The notes: generated from the sequence alone by a model not told the origin. 64,000 nucleotides of DNA from Aliidongia dinghuensis (GCF_014643535.1 NZ_BMJQ01000007.1:270923-334922); one strand, 5' to 3'; shown: positions 43,440 through 54,093, numbered from the stretch's first letter. A program made the numbers and translations.

Positions 43440-45707
43440 ATGGCGGATCGCGAGAGTCTGCTCGAGACGGCGATCGTCCGGCATGGGGCCGGGCGCCTCG
43501 ACGAGGCGGAGGCGATCTATCGCCAATTGCTGGCGGCGCGGCCGAACGACGCCGACGCGCTGCATCTCATGGGCGTCCTGCTGCATCAGCGCGGCCGGTC
43601 CGACGAAGGGCGGGGCCTGATTGAAGCGGCCATCGGGCGCGACACGGCAAACCCGGTCTATCACAACAATCTGGCCTCCGTGCTCCTGAGCCTGGGCGCT
43701 CTTGCCGAGGCGGAAGCAAGCGCTCGGCGAGCGCTCGCGCTGCTCGCGGACTATCCGGACGCGCTCGTCAATCTCGGTACGGCGCTCGTCCGTCTGGGGC
43801 GGCTCGACGAGGCCGGCGATCACTATCGTGCGGCCCTCCGGCTGCGCCCCGACGATGCCGAGGGCTGGCTGCTGTTCGGCAATCTGCTGGCTCGCCAGGG
43901 GCGGACAGGGCAGGCGGTCGAGGTCTATCGCCAGGCCTTGTCGCTGAGGCCCCGCCATGGCGGTACGCTGATCCAGCTTGCCACGGCCCTGAAGGCTGAG
44001 GGCGATGGCGCGGGGGCGATCGCGTGCTATCGCGCAGCGCTGGAGCTCGATCCTGCAAGCGCGCCAGCGCTCAACAATCTCGGCAACCTGCTGCAGGCGA
44101 CGGGTGCGCTGGACGAGGCGGAGGCGCTCTATCGCCGCCTGCTGGCGCTCGACCCCGGTCATCCGGGGGCGCTCGGCAATCTCGGCGGCGTGTTGCAGGC
44201 GCGGGCGCGGTTCGACGAGGCGATCGCCTGCTATCGTCTGGCACTCCAAGTGACGCCCGACGATGCGGCTGCGCACCACAATCTCGCGACTGCACTCAAG
44301 CGGATCCATCGACTGGGCGATGCGGTCGAGGAATATCGTCGGGCGCTTGCCCTGGCACCCGACTATGCCGAGGCCTCAAGCGGCCTCGGCGCCGCTTTGC
44401 AGGCACAGGGCCATGTCGCGGAAGCCGTGCCGCATTATGAGCGCGCGCTCGCATTGCAACCGACTTTCCACGAGCCGCTCAATCACCTGATGTTCGCGCT
44501 CAATGCGCTGCCGAACATCACGAGTGCGGACCTGCTCGCGGCGGCGCGGCGCTGGGCCGCCGCGTGGCCGACGCCGGCCGTCGAAGGACGGCACGCCAAT
44601 CCGCCCGACCCGGACCGGCCGCTTCGCGTTGGCTATGTTTCGCCTGATCTGCGGCATCATCCGGTCGGCTATTTCCTGACGGCGGTCCTCGGCCACCATG
44701 ATCCCGCCGCGGTCGAGGTCCATTGCTACAGCAATTCCCGGATCGACGACGATATCACCCAGCGCATCCGGGCGGCCGCCAAAGGCTGGCGCGACATTGC
44801 CGGGCTCGACGACGCGGCGGCGGCGGCGCTCGTGCGCGCGGACGGCATCGACATCCTCGTCGATCTGTCGGGCCATATGGCGGACCACCGGCTGCCGTTG
44901 TTCCAACGCCGCCCGGCGCCGGTGCAGGCGACCTGGCTCGGCTTCTTCTGCTCGACCGGGCTCGATGCGATCGACCATATCATCGGCGATCCGACCATCA
45001 TCCCGGTCGAGGACGAGCCCTGTTACAGCGAGCGCGTCTGGCGCTTGCCCGGCTGCTATCTCTGTTTCGACGGCAGCACGATCGATCTGCCCGTCGCCCC
45101 GCTGCCGGCCGGCGAGACCGGCCCTATCACGTTCGGCTGCCTCAACCGCCGCGACAAGATGAGCGCGCCGGCGATCGAGGCCTGGGCGGAGATCTTGAGG
45201 CGCGTGCCGCAGTCGCGCCTGCTGCTCAAGACCGCGAGCTTCAGCGACGCGGCGACGCGCGCCGACATCATCGCGGCCTTCGCACGGCGGGACATCACCG
45301 GCGACCGGCTGGTCATCGAGGGCGCCACGTCGCGGCAGCGGCATCTCGAGGCCTATCAGCAGGTCGACCTGGCGCTCGATCCATTTCCCTATACGGGTGC
45401 CACGACCACGGCCGAGACGCTGTGGATGGGCGTGCCGCTCGTCACCCTGCGCGGGCGGACCTTCGTCGGGCGCGTCAGCGCCAGCATGCTCCAGGCAATC
45501 GGTCGGCCCGAGCTGATCGCGGATACGGTCGAGGATTATGTGGAGCGCGCGGTGGCGCTTGCGGAGGATCGGCCGCGGCTAGCGGCGCTCCGGCGCGAAC
45601 TCAGGGCCGCGACGGCGGCAGGGCTCGGCGACGGCTTGGGCTTCGCCCGGGCGCTCGAGGCGCTGTATCGGGCGCAATGGCGGACGTGGTGTGCAGTATC
45701 GGCATAA
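43440..45707 (+). CDS. TPR protein with O-GlcNAc-transferase (GT41) domain
   Basis: 755 residues. About ten TPR units (residues 1-370, repeated GRxDEAxxxYRxAL) precede a GT41 domain. That domain shows RVGYVSPDLRHHPVGYFL, DILVDLSGHMADHRLPLF, PVQATWLGF, TFGCLNRRDK and DPFPYTGATTTAETLWMGVP. In bacteria such proteins glycosylate surface or secreted proteins. No flagellin gene is near. Confidence 0.92.
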   Translation: MADRESLLETAIVRHGAGRLDEAEAIYRQLLAARPNDADALHLMGVLLHQRGRSDEGRGLIEAAIGRDTANPVYHNNLASVLLSLGALAEAEASARRALALLADYPDALVNLGTALVRLGRLDEAGDHYRAALRLRPDDAEGWLLFGNLLARQGRTGQAVEVYRQALSLRPRHGGTLIQLATALKAEGDGAGAIACYRAALELDPASAPALNNLGNLLQATGALDEAEALYRRLLALDPGHPGALGNLGGVLQARARFDEAIACYRLALQVTPDDAAAHHNLATALKRIHRLGDAVEEYRRALALAPDYAEASSGLGAALQAQGHVAEAVPHYERALALQPTFHEPLNHLMFALNALPNITSADLLAAARRWAAAWPTPAVEGRHANPPDPDRPLRVGYVSPDLRHHPVGYFLTAVLGHHDPAAVEVHCYSNSRIDDDITQRIRAAAKGWRDIAGLDDAAAAALVRADGIDILVDLSGHMADHRLPLFQRRPAPVQATWLGFFCSTGLDAIDHIIGDPTIIPVEDEPCYSERVWRLPGCYLCFDGSTIDLPVAPLPAGETGPITFGCLNRRDKMSAPAIEAWAEILRRVPQSRLLLKTASFSDAATRADIIAAFARRDITGDRLVIEGATSRQRHLEAYQQVDLALDPFPYTGATTTAETLWMGVPLVTLRGRTFVGRVSASMLQAIGRPELIADTVEDYVERAVALAEDRPRLAALRRELRAATAAGLGDGLGFARALEALYRAQWRTWCAVSA

Positions 45708-45740
45708 AAGTGCGGGACGAACCCTTGGGGCGCGTCCCGC
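45705..45740 (-). terminator. Terminator of the acyltransferase-like gene
   Basis: On minus, GCGGGACG pairs with CGTCCCGC around a 13-base loop and is followed by ACTTTT. Confidence 0.6.
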
Positions 45741-45796
45741 GCCACCCAGACGGTAAAGGGTATCGCAAAACCGCTCCTGTTTTTACTTGGAGCGCC

Positions 45797-46585
45797 TTAT
45801 TCCGCGGCGATCGGCTCGGGCGCCGGCTCAGTTCGGACAATCCTGTCCTCCCGGCCGCTGCCGGTCGGAACCACCGGCAGGGCGCCCAGCCCCAGGAGCC
45901 GCTCACGGATCTCATGTTGGTCGAGGCTCAGTAGCGCGTAGCGCGGCAGGCCCTTCCAACGGGGATCGGTGAAGCGCACCAGGCCGTTGACCCGGCGGAA
46001 GCCGTAGATCCGCATCGACATGTTGATGTCGCGTTCGGCGACCAGCGAGACGAGCGCCGTCGGCTTCCAGCGGGCGAACGCCATGCGGACGATCGCCTGG
46101 AACAGGAGCTTCGAGAGGAAGGCCCCTTGCCGCTCCGGCCGGACCCAGAGCGCGCCGGCGAACACCAGCGGCCCCCGCAGTTGGCCGAGATCGACGGCAT
46201 CGACGCTGCAGCGTGCGCCGGCCGGCGGCATCGGCCCCATGAGGAAGCTGCAATCCGCGAAGGCCCGTGCCAGGTCGGTCGTAACCTCGCGCAGCCGGCA
46301 GGCCATGGCACCCACCGGTTCGCCGGCCCGGTCCCTGAGTGCGAGCCAGAGGCCGTTCGTCTGGTCGATATGCTCGACCATCGGGTCATAGATCGGCACC
46401 AACTCGCCATAGCCCATGTCGCGGGCCGAGGCGTTGAACAGCTTCAAGGCGTAGAAATCCGCCGAGAAGGTGGCCCAGAGGTCGCGCGCCGCAAGCTCCT
46501 GGTACATCTGACCGTCCAGCCGGTCGATGGCGGAGAACTCCGACAGCGTGAGACCGCAGTTGGCGACGAGGAATTCGGTATGCAT
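45797..46585 (-). CDS. GNAT-like acyltransferase family protein
   Basis: 262 residues from ATG 46585. The core FADCSFLMGPMPPAG, VFAGALWVRPERQGAFLSKLLFQ (acyl-CoA-loop-like) and FRRVNGLVRFTDP suggests a GNAT fold. Substrate unknown. It lies 99 bp downstream of an XRE regulator on the same strand, and I suspect the pair acts together. Confidence 0.55.
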   Translation of the reverse strand: MHTEFLVANCGLTLSEFSAIDRLDGQMYQELAARDLWATFSADFYALKLFNASARDMGYGELVPIYDPMVEHIDQTNGLWLALRDRAGEPVGAMACRLREVTTDLARAFADCSFLMGPMPPAGARCSVDAVDLGQLRGPLVFAGALWVRPERQGAFLSKLLFQAIVRMAFARWKPTALVSLVAERDINMSMRIYGFRRVNGLVRFTDPRWKGLPRYALLSLDQHEIRERLLGLGALPVVPTGSGREDRIVRTEPAPEPIAAE

Positions 46586-46684
46586 GGTGGACTCCTTGCC
46601 CAGGTTGAGTACGGACAAAGAATGCACGCAACTAGTGCTCGCAGAAATACTCGACTAGGGGTGGCGCAGATATTTTGTTATGTA

Positions 46685-47638
46685 TTACTTGAGGGGCTGA
46701 AGTGCCGGCGAGCCGACTACAAGTCTAGATCGTGGGAACCAGAATGCCGCTCGCTTATAGGTTACGCAGTGGATGCCCGAGTTGAAGGTAACAAGCCGCA
46801 GCGTCACTTGTCCAGTGCGGGTTGCGTCAACTAATGCATCATGCGTTAAACGTGTATATTCGGGTGGGGCGGCGAGTTCAAAGAGCTCCCGGCCGATCAC
46901 TGCGCGGCGCTGCGCTTCTGTCCAAAAGACGGTGCCGTCGCCGATGTGGCGCACTTTGATGCCATCGTCATAGATGCTCGTGAGCTCGGACAGGCCGAGG
47001 GCGGCCAGATGGTCGAGGAACCCGGTGGTGAGTTCGCCATCGCATTGACGCCAGGTCTCGATCAACTGGGCGTGCCGAGGGTCTGCTGCGTCGTCGCCCA
47101 ATTCCTCGTGCTGTTCGAGCCGGCCGCTGAACACCTTGAGGTCGTCGATGCTGCGCGGCGGCATTGAGCGGGCGCGCGCAAAGTCCGGGATCTGGCTTGC
47201 CCCTGCCGGGTCTGCTTCGATGTCACGGAGGAAGCGGGGGCGCGGCTCGATGCCCGCTCCGACACCTCCTGCGATCGTCCGCAGGCGAGCGGCCAGATGC
47301 TCCGCCGTGTCGGCCGCGATGTCATGGGCGCCAGCCTCGATCAGCTTCGAGAGTGCCGCCAGCAGATCGGTAAACGCGTCGCTTGCCCGCGCCTCGATCT
47401 CGAACAGATCGCGCTCGTGACAGCCGAGTGCCACGGCAATGCGACGCCGGGAGCGGGCGCCGATGCCGCGGTCGCCGCGTTCAATCCGGGAAATCGTCGA
47501 GGAGGCGACGTCCGCCAGGGTCGCAAGCTCACGGACGCTGAGGCCGCTCCGCAACCGCAAGGCCCGCAACGGGCTCTCCGCGGACCTGTTCTCGTCGTCG
47601 GCGTTGGTGGGCAGAAGGTTCAGCGGCCGGGTCTTCAT
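46685..47638 (-). CDS. XRE regulator with PAS-like C-terminal sensor
   Basis: 317 residues. Helix-turn-helix about residues 25-80 (LRLRSGLSVRELATLADVASSTISRIE split across the fold). A helical middle precedes a PAS-like C-terminal domain from about 225 (LTSIYDDGIKVRHIGDG, RAVIGRELFELAAPPEY, LRLVTFNSG). It probably senses a small molecule. Inverted repeats upstream may be its operators. Confidence 0.75.
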   Translation of the reverse strand: MKTRPLNLLPTNADDENRSAESPLRALRLRSGLSVRELATLADVASSTISRIERGDRGIGARSRRRIAVALGCHERDLFEIEARASDAFTDLLAALSKLIEAGAHDIAADTAEHLAARLRTIAGGVGAGIEPRPRFLRDIEADPAGASQIPDFARARSMPPRSIDDLKVFSGRLEQHEELGDDAADPRHAQLIETWRQCDGELTTGFLDHLAALGLSELTSIYDDGIKVRHIGDGTVFWTEAQRRAVIGRELFELAAPPEYTRLTHDALVDATRTGQVTLRLVTFNSGIHCVTYKRAAFWFPRSRLVVGSPALQPLK

Positions 47639-47696
47639 CTCTCAGGCGCTCTTGGTCCCATGTGTTCGGGCCGGGTGCTCAGGCACATGGGACGCG

Positions 47697-47806
47697 TTGC
47701 CGATATTGAACCACCTAGGCAGCATTCAGGCAACATTTACCACCACCTCTGGCTTTGCTACACGGGAAGGTGATGCCGCCTTGGCAGCAAATGTTGCCAT
47801 ATTGGA
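47697..47806. promoter_or_regulatory. Repeated GTTGCC operator-like motifs
   Basis: GTTGCCGATATTG (from 47697), the inverted GGCAACATTT (47729-47738), and AAATGTTGCCATATTGG (47789 on). The second and third form a 10-bp perfect inverted repeat with centres 60 bp apart. They lie between divergent genes, one an XRE regulator. Bases 47639-47825 hold no gene. Confidence 0.5.
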
Positions 47807-47972
47807 TTAAAATGGGTGGCATTGCGTGAGCGGTCTCGATATGCTCACGTTTTACGAGAGGGCGGCAAATCATTGCTGCCTCTCGTTCCCTCCGAGCGGT
47901 GTGCTCGTGGCGTCCGCGCCCGTCACGCTTGCGCCGGACGGTGCGCCCCGATTCGAGCGCGAGAACGGAAGC

Positions 47973-48407
47973 ATGGTCGACAGCGCCCCCTATGGAACGC
48001 CGCCCGCGGCGGACCAATCAGGCTCCGGAAAGGAGCAGGACGGCCGGTTCGGAGGAACTGAGACCGGCGGGATCGCGCGCCTTCTGGCCGCGCCCGATAC
48101 GTCGGACTATGTGCGGACCTGGCTCGGCGCAGCGCTCGGGCGTGACATGGTGCTGGCCTACCAGGAAGCGGCGACGCTCGCCGGTATCCTCGAGCTTCTG
48201 GCCTGCGATGAGGCGAAGGCGTGGCTGCTGCCGGCCTTGACGGCTGCCCTGGCCGGAGATCCCGCGACCGCGTTCGACGAGACGATCGAGATCGCCCGGG
48301 CGCTCCGGCCGGCGGCGCTGGTGATGCAGGACCTGGAGCAATGCCTGCCGGAGCCGGCCAATTCCCATGGCGCGCCGACCGGCATCGCGCGCGGGCGCGA
48401 GGAATAA
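47973..48407 (+). CDS. Hypothetical protein
   Basis: 144 residues from ATG 47973; the frame is open back to GTG 47826, so the start is uncertain. The middle is helical (SDYVRTWLGAALGRDMVLAY, LLACDEAKAWLLPALTAAL). No family recognised. Confidence 0.5.
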   Translation: MVDSAPYGTPPAADQSGSGKEQDGRFGGTETGGIARLLAAPDTSDYVRTWLGAALGRDMVLAYQEAATLAGILELLACDEAKAWLLPALTAALAGDPATAFDETIEIARALRPAALVMQDLEQCLPEPANSHGAPTGIARGREE

Positions 48408-48504
48408 ACGGCGAGGGCGCGGCCCGCGACTGGGCTGGGATCGACAGAGACGTAGCGGTCAGGAATGGGGCGGTCAGGAATGGGGCGGTCGGGAACGGGC
48501 GCGC

Positions 48505-49224
48505 TCAGGCCGCGTCGACCGCCGCGGTGAAGATATAGCCGGAACCGCGCACCGTCTTGATCAGACTCGGGTTCTGCGGATCGTCCTCGAGCTTCTTGCG
48601 CAGGCGTCCGACCTGGACGTCGATCGTGCGGTCGAACGGTCCCGAGGCCCGGTTGCGGGCGAGATCCAGAAGCCGGTCGCGCGACAGCACCTGGTTGGCA
48701 TTGCCCACGAAGGCGGCCAGCAGGTCGAATTCCCCCGTCGTGAGGCGCACTTCCTCGCCCGACGGCGCGATGAGCTCGCGTGAGGTGAGGTCGAGCTTCC
48801 AGCCATTGAAGGTGGCGGCCTGGGGCTGGACCTTGGTCGACTCGTGCCGGGCCGACGCGCGGCGCAGCACGCTTTTGACGCGCGCCAGCAGCTCGCGCAG
48901 GTGGAACGGCTTCGGCAGGTAGTCGTCGGCGCCCATCTCGAGCCCGATGATCCGGTCAACCGTCTCGCCCCGGCCGGTCAGGATGATGATGCCGATATCC
49001 GATTCGGCGCGGAGCTGGCGCGCGAGCGACAGGCCGTCGTCGCCCGGCAGCATGATGTCGAGCAGAACGAGGTCGACCTCGTATTGCTGCATGACGCGCC
49101 GCATCGACTGGCCGTCGCTGGCCGTCGAGACGCGATAGCCCTCGCCCGTCAGATAGTCGTAAACCAGCTCGCAGATCTCCGGCTGATCGTCGACGATGAT
49201 GATATGGTCCGCCGTTTTCCCCAC
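48505..49224 (-). CDS. OmpR-family response regulator
   Basis: 239 residues. The receiver has VDDQPEI, phosphoacceptor Asp in VLLDIMLPGDDG, ILTGRGE and the Lys in LPKPF. The winged helix has LLDLARNRASGPFDRTIDVQV and RGSGYIF. The cognate kinase is not adjacent. Confidence 0.93.
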   Translation of the reverse strand: MGKTADHIIIVDDQPEICELVYDYLTGEGYRVSTASDGQSMRRVMQQYEVDLVLLDIMLPGDDGLSLARQLRAESDIGIIILTGRGETVDRIIGLEMGADDYLPKPFHLRELLARVKSVLRRASARHESTKVQPQAATFNGWKLDLTSRELIAPSGEEVRLTTGEFDLLAAFVGNANQVLSRDRLLDLARNRASGPFDRTIDVQVGRLRKKLEDDPQNPSLIKTVRGSGYIFTAAVDAA

Positions 49225-49452
49225 CTCAATCGGCTCCCAGTCGATCTCTGCCCTGCCTGCCAGCCACCCTTAAGCCTCTGGGATCGAAAGCTTCCGCCCC
49301 GAGTGTAAACCGACCTTACCCGTTGTTACAATTCCTTACCGGATCAGCCTTCGGATGACATTAAGCGATTACATGCTGTCCCTAGATTTCTGATGCGCAC
49401 TGTTGGCAGCGCTCGTTGCTGCGGTGCAAAGGAAGAAGTGAGGAGATTGAGC

Positions 49453-50019
49453 ATGTCCGACATTTTCAATCGGATCGAGCAGGAAATCCCGCGGCTCCGC
49501 CGATATGCCCGCGCTCTCACTCGTGATCCATCGGCGGCCGACGACCTCGTCCAGGATTGCCTTGCCCGCGCGCTCGCCAAATCTCACCTGTGGCAGGAAG
49601 GGACCGATCTCCGGGCCTGGCTGTTCACCATTCTCCACAATCAGTATGTCAATACTGTGCGCCGGTCGGTCCGCGAGGGCACGGTCGTCGAAGTGAGCGA
49701 TACCGAGCCGACGCTGGTGGCGCCGGCGGTGCAGACCAAGCGCCTCGAGCTCCGCGATCTGGAGCGGGCGCTCGCCCGGCTGCCGAGCGAGCAGCGCCAG
49801 GTGCTGCTGCTGGTCGGCATGGAAGGCCTGCGCTACGAGGAAGTGGCCGAGATCCTGAACGTGCCGGTTGGCACCGTCCGCTCCCGCCTGTCGCGCGGTC
49901 GCGATGCGCTGCGTGCGCTGATGGGCGAAACGGACGAAGAGCGGCCGGAGCGTAAACCGGAACCGACACCGCGCCGGGTGCGCCGTTCGGAAGACGATCT
50001 CGCGTTCAGCGCTGCTTGA
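49453..50019 (+). CDS. ECF RNA polymerase sigma factor
   Basis: 188 residues from ATG 49453, with AGGAG upstream. Region 2 (DPSAADDLVQDCLARAL, DLRAWLFTILHN) and region 4 (LPSEQRQVLLLVGMEGLRYEEVAEIL, VPVGTVRSRLSRGRDALR) are complete, plus an Arg-rich tail. The gene opposite at 50089 looks like its anti-sigma factor. Confidence 0.92.
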   Translation: MSDIFNRIEQEIPRLRRYARALTRDPSAADDLVQDCLARALAKSHLWQEGTDLRAWLFTILHNQYVNTVRRSVREGTVVEVSDTEPTLVAPAVQTKRLELRDLERALARLPSEQRQVLLLVGMEGLRYEEVAEILNVPVGTVRSRLSRGRDALRALMGETDEERPERKPEPTPRRVRRSEDDLAFSAA

Positions 50020-50025
50020 TCGAAT

Positions 50026-50054
50026 GGCCCCGCACCAGGCGGGGCCTCACTTTT
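50026..50054 (+). terminator. Terminator of the ECF sigma gene
   Basis: GGCCCCGC / GCGGGGCC stem with 5-base loop, then TCACTTTT. Confidence 0.8.
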
Positions 50055-50088
50055 GACGGTCTAGCGGCCGTCCGTCCCCAAGCGATCG

Positions 50089-50346
50089 TCAACGGCCGCG
50101 TGTCTCCTCCCGGCGCGCGGCCGCGACCATCTCGGCCATGGCGGCCGGCACCGGCTCGTCCAGCACTTCGGCATTGAGCCGCCGCAATTCGGCATTCTGC
50201 TTCTGATAGGCTGCGACACGGGCGCGGGCTTCGGCATCCTGTTCGAGCGCGGCCGCGACCCGGCTTGCGGCGCGCGGCGGCAACATCTCGTCGACATACG
50301 CGTGCAAGTCGTCGCTGCTGACGAACAGGCGAGAAATGGTCGCCAT
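50089..50346 (-). CDS. Short anti-sigma-factor-like protein
   Basis: 85 residues from ATG 50346. DDLHAYVDEMLPPRAASRV and ARVAAYQKQNAELRRLNAEV match the N-terminal part of anti-sigma factors that pair with ECF sigmas. Family members usually continue through a membrane segment and periplasmic domain, which are absent here. A cytosolic short form or a truncated gene. Confidence 0.75.
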   Translation of the reverse strand: MATISRLFVSSDDLHAYVDEMLPPRAASRVAAALEQDAEARARVAAYQKQNAELRRLNAEVLDEPVPAAMAEMVAAARREETRGR

Positions 50347-50543
50347 ATTTCTCAACTCCGAATACGCTTGTCGGTCTGGCGTCGGTTAGTCCGCGTCGAT
50401 CGATTGGATTTGATACATATGGTTTGTCAACGGAGCAATCCCCGCCGAGTTCCGGACGGCCTCCTGTGCCGGGCGCAAGACAGCGCTGCAGCCGCCGGTT
50501 ATGCTCCCCATCGCGTGAGTTCGAGGACCTGAGGGAACGGCTA

Positions 50544-51047
50544 ATGCGGGGAATGCTGGTGGCGGCGGCGATCGCCGGTGCAATGTCGATGGGGGCGCTC
50601 TCGGTGTCGGTGGGGACCGCACGCGCCGATGAGGTCGGCGGCTTCAAGAACGACTGGACCGGCAATCGGATCGTCGTCGAGGCGATCGCCGATCCCAAGG
50701 TGCAGGGCATCACTTGCCATCTCACCCACTTCGACCGCAGCGTCATCGACCGGCTGCGCAAGGGCAATTGGTTCGAGGATCCGTCCAATTCCTCGATCGC
50801 CTGTCGCCAGACGGGCGCCATCGTGATCGGCGACATCAAGGCCGATGAGGCCGGCGAGGAAGTGTTCTCCGAACGGGCGAGCCTGGTGTTCAAGTCGATC
50901 GCGGTGCGCCGGATCTACGACAAGAAGAACGATACGCTGATATATGTCGCCTATTCCCGCCAGGTGCAGGACGCCAGCGCCAAGATGAGCGTCACGACCG
51001 TGCCGCTCTACGGCACCAACGCCACCTGGACCGGCCGCCACCCATGA
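50544..51047 (+). CDS. creA: CreA-family periplasmic protein
   Basis: 167 residues from ATG 50544, with GAGGGAAC upstream. Signal peptide, then [51 protein letters not shown] and [15 protein letters not shown], all typical of CreA. Two Cys may pair. Its stop overlaps the next start (ATGA). Confidence 0.9.
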   Translation: MRGMLVAAAIAGAMSMGALSVSVGTARADEVGGFKNDWTGNRIVVEAIADPKVQGITCHLTHFDRSVIDRLRKGNWFEDPSNSSIACRQTGAIVIGDIKADEAGEEVFSERASLVFKSIAVRRIYDKKNDTLIYVAYSRQVQDASAKMSVTTVPLYGTNATWTGRHP

Positions 51048-52177
51048 GCGAGGGGGCCATGACCGAACGCGTCGATGCCGTCGTCGCCGGTGCCGGCGTG
51101 GTCGGTCTCGCGGTCGCCCGGGCGCTGGCGCTTGCCGGCCGCGAGGTCCTGGTGCTCGAGGCGGCCGATGCCATCGGCACGGAGACCTCGTCGCGCAACA
51201 GCGAGGTCGTGCATGCCGGCATCTATTACCCGAAGGACAGTCTCAAGGCGCGGCTCTGCGTCGAGGGGCGGCGCCGGCTCTACGACTATTGCGCCTCCCA
51301 CGGCGTGCCGGCGAGCCGACTCGGCAAGCTGATCGTCGCGACCAGCGAGAGCGAGGCCCGGGCGCTCGACGGCATCGCGGCCAAGGCCTGGGCGAACGGC
51401 GTCGAGGATCTGCGGCCGATCTCGGCCAAGGAGGCCCAGGCGCTCGAGCCGGCGCTCGCCTGCACCGGCGCGCTGCTGTCGCCCTCGACCGGCATCGTCG
51501 ACAGTCATCGGCTGATGCTCGCCTATCAGGGCGATGCCGAGGCCGCGGGCGCCGTCGTCGCCTTTCATGCGCCGATCGTCGGTGGCCGACCGACGGGCGA
51601 CGGCTGGTCGCTCGATGTCGGCGGGGCGGAGCCGATGCGGCTCGAGTGCGGCCTGCTGGTCAATGCCGCGGGTCTCGGCGCGGTGGCGCTTGCCCGGCGG
51701 CTCGAAGGCCTGCCCGAGGCTGCGATCCCGACCGCCTATCTGTGCAAGGGCTCCTACTACAGCCTCGCCGGCCGCTCGCCGTTCCGGCATCTGATCTATC
51801 CGGTGCCGGAGCATGCCGGCCTCGGCGTCCACCTGACGCTCGACCTCGCCGGCCAGGCTCGGTTCGGCCCCGACACGGAATGGGTCGACCAGATCGACTA
51901 TACGGTCCACATCGCGCGCGCAGAGGGCTTCTATGCCGCGATCCGCCGTTACTGGCCGGACCTGCCCGACGGCGCGCTCCAGCCGGGCTATGCCGGCATG
52001 CGGCCCAAGATCAGCGGCCCGCACGAGCCGGCGGCCGATTTCCGCATCGATGGGCCGGCGACCCACGGGCTGCCGGGCCTCGTCAATCTGTTTGGCATCG
52101 AGTCGCCCGGCCTGACCGCGTCGCTCGCGATCGCCGACCATGTCGTGGCAGTGGCGGAGGGAAGCGTCCGAACCTAG
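51044..52177 (+). CDS. FAD-dependent oxidoreductase (L-2-hydroxyglutarate dehydrogenase-like)
   Basis: 377 residues. FAD-binding [37 protein letters not shown] (characteristic of LhgO-type enzymes), [12 protein letters not shown] and the C-terminal [16 protein letters not shown]. Overlaps creA by 4 bp. The substrate is inferred from the family. Confidence 0.87.
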   Translation: MSEGAMTERVDAVVAGAGVVGLAVARALALAGREVLVLEAADAIGTETSSRNSEVVHAGIYYPKDSLKARLCVEGRRRLYDYCASHGVPASRLGKLIVATSESEARALDGIAAKAWANGVEDLRPISAKEAQALEPALACTGALLSPSTGIVDSHRLMLAYQGDAEAAGAVVAFHAPIVGGRPTGDGWSLDVGGAEPMRLECGLLVNAAGLGAVALARRLEGLPEAAIPTAYLCKGSYYSLAGRSPFRHLIYPVPEHAGLGVHLTLDLAGQARFGPDTEWVDQIDYTVHIARAEGFYAAIRRYWPDLPDGALQPGYAGMRPKISGPHEPAADFRIDGPATHGLPGLVNLFGIESPGLTASLAIADHVVAVAEGSVRT

Positions 52178-52443
52178 GCGCTCCCCTTAAGTCCGCAATT
52201 CCGCAGATTTCTTTCCGCACCTCTCTTCCAGACCGTCCGCTTGCGCCGCGCGAAACCCGCTTTATCTGCACGAAGCGCGGAGCCGGTCTCGATTGTGCGG
52301 TAGTTGATAGATTTCTTCGATCGACCTGAGTGGATCAATCGATTTCATCTCGCGCCGCGCCAACGATAACGTCCGGTTCCAGAGCCCGTGCGGCATCTCC
52401 TGCGCGAGGCCGAACCATCCCCGTGAGCTTCGAGGAAACACCC

Positions 52444-53907
52444 ATGACCCAGCACGACAGCGGACGGAAGTTGACCCATGCGACGGGAGCACCCGTCGTC
52501 GACAATCTCAACATCCAGACGGCGGGGCCGCACGGCCCGGCGCTGCTGCAGGATATCTGGCTGATCGAGAAGCTGGCCCACTTCGACCGCGAGGTGATCC
52601 CGGAGCGGCGCATGCATGCCAAGGGCTCGGGCGCCTACGGCACCTTCACCGTCACCCACGACATCACGAAATACACCAAGGCCAAGATCTTCTCGGAGAT
52701 CGGCAAAGCGACGCCGACGTTCCTGCGCTTCTCGACCGTGGCCGGCGAGCGCGGTGCCGCCGATGCCGAGCGCGACATCCGTGGCTTCGCGGTCAAGTTC
52801 TATACCGAGGAAGGCAACTGGGACGTCGTCGGCAACAACACGCCGGTCTTCTTCTTCCGCGACCCGCTGCGCTTCCCCGACCTGAACCATGCGGTGAAGC
52901 GCGATCCGCGCACCGGCATGCGCAGCGCCAACAACAACTGGGACTTCTGGACACTCCTGCCCGAGGCGCTGCACCAGGTGACCTATGTCATGGGTGAGCG
53001 GGGCATCCCGAAGAGCTACCGCCACATGAACGGCTACGGCAGCCATACCTACTCGTTCATCAACGCGGCCAATGAGCGGGTCTGGGTCAAGTTCCACTTC
53101 CGCACCCAGCAGGGCGTCGTCGGCCTGACCGATGCCGAGGCCGAGGCGATCGTCGGCAAGGATCGCGAGAGCCACCAGCGCGACCTGTTCTACAGCATCG
53201 AGAACGGCGATTTCCCGCGCTGGAAGCTGTTCATCCAGGTCATGACGGAAGCTGAGGCGGCGAGCCATCCCCATAACCCGTTCGACCTCACCAAGACCTG
53301 GCCCCGGGCCGAGTTCCCGCTGATCGAGGTCGGCGTGCTCGAGCTCAACCGCAATCCGGAGAATGTCTTCGCCGAGGTGGAGCAGGCGGCGTTCTCGCCG
53401 GCGAACGTGGTGCCGGGCATCGGCTTCTCGCCGGACAAGATGCTGCAGGCGCGGCTCTTCTCCTATGGCGATGCGCAGCGCTACCGGCTCGGCGTCAACT
53501 TCAACCACATTCCGGTCAACGCGCCGAAGTGCCCGTTCCACAGCTATCACCGCGACGGGGCGATGCGGACCGACGGCAATGCCGGCGGCACGCTGCACTA
53601 CTACCCGAACAGCTACGGCGAATGGACCGACCGGCCGGAAATGGCGGAGCCGCCGCTGCCGATCGATGGGCCGGCCAAGGCCTGGGACCATCGGGTCGAC
53701 GACGATCATTACGAGCAGCCGGGCAAGCTGTTCCGCCTGCTGACGCCGGCGCAGCAGCAGGTGCTGTTCGAGAACACGGCCCGCGGCATGGGCGATGCGG
53801 CGGAGCACATCAAGCTCCGGCACATCGCGAACTGCGCCAAGGCCGACCCGGCCTACGGCGCCGGCGTCGCCAAGGCTCTCGGGCTCACGGTTCCGAACGA
53901 GCGCTGA
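52444..53907 (+). CDS. katA: Monofunctional haem catalase
   Basis: 487 residues from ATG 52444 with GAGG upstream. The catalytic His is in [14 protein letters not shown], the Asn region in [12 protein letters not shown], and the haem-ligand Tyr in [14 protein letters not shown]. Small-subunit clade, destroys hydrogen peroxide. The 266 bp upstream (52178-52443) hold no other gene; no OxyR gene is nearby. Confidence 0.96.
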   Translation: MTQHDSGRKLTHATGAPVVDNLNIQTAGPHGPALLQDIWLIEKLAHFDREVIPERRMHAKGSGAYGTFTVTHDITKYTKAKIFSEIGKATPTFLRFSTVAGERGAADAERDIRGFAVKFYTEEGNWDVVGNNTPVFFFRDPLRFPDLNHAVKRDPRTGMRSANNNWDFWTLLPEALHQVTYVMGERGIPKSYRHMNGYGSHTYSFINAANERVWVKFHFRTQQGVVGLTDAEAEAIVGKDRESHQRDLFYSIENGDFPRWKLFIQVMTEAEAASHPHNPFDLTKTWPRAEFPLIEVGVLELNRNPENVFAEVEQAAFSPANVVPGIGFSPDKMLQARLFSYGDAQRYRLGVNFNHIPVNAPKCPFHSYHRDGAMRTDGNAGGTLHYYPNSYGEWTDRPEMAEPPLPIDGPAKAWDHRVDDDHYEQPGKLFRLLTPAQQQVLFENTARGMGDAAEHIKLRHIANCAKADPAYGAGVAKALGLTVPNER

Positions 53908-53921
53908 TCGGCCTTGGCCGA

Positions 53922-53960
53922 GGCCCGCGCCGCTTTCCCCTCAAGGGGGCGGCGCGGGCC
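53922..53960. terminator. Hairpin after katA
   Basis: GGCCCGCGCCGC pairs with its complement at 53949-53960, with an inner CCCC/GGGG pair. No T run. Confidence 0.5.
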
Positions 53961-54093
53961 GACGCCTCAGGAGCGCCCAAGAGGCAAAACTTAACGATTC
54001 CGTGGGAATCCGGTCGCATATTCCGGCTTGGATGACCTCTGCTCGCTGCCGTATGTTCCCGAGCGGGGGCGGGTTTCACGGTACCGGTGGGGG

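Noticed and set aside
52178..52443. Possible OxyR site upstream of katA
   Set aside because: Only weak ATAG/GATC-like repeats are visible and no OxyR gene is in the window.
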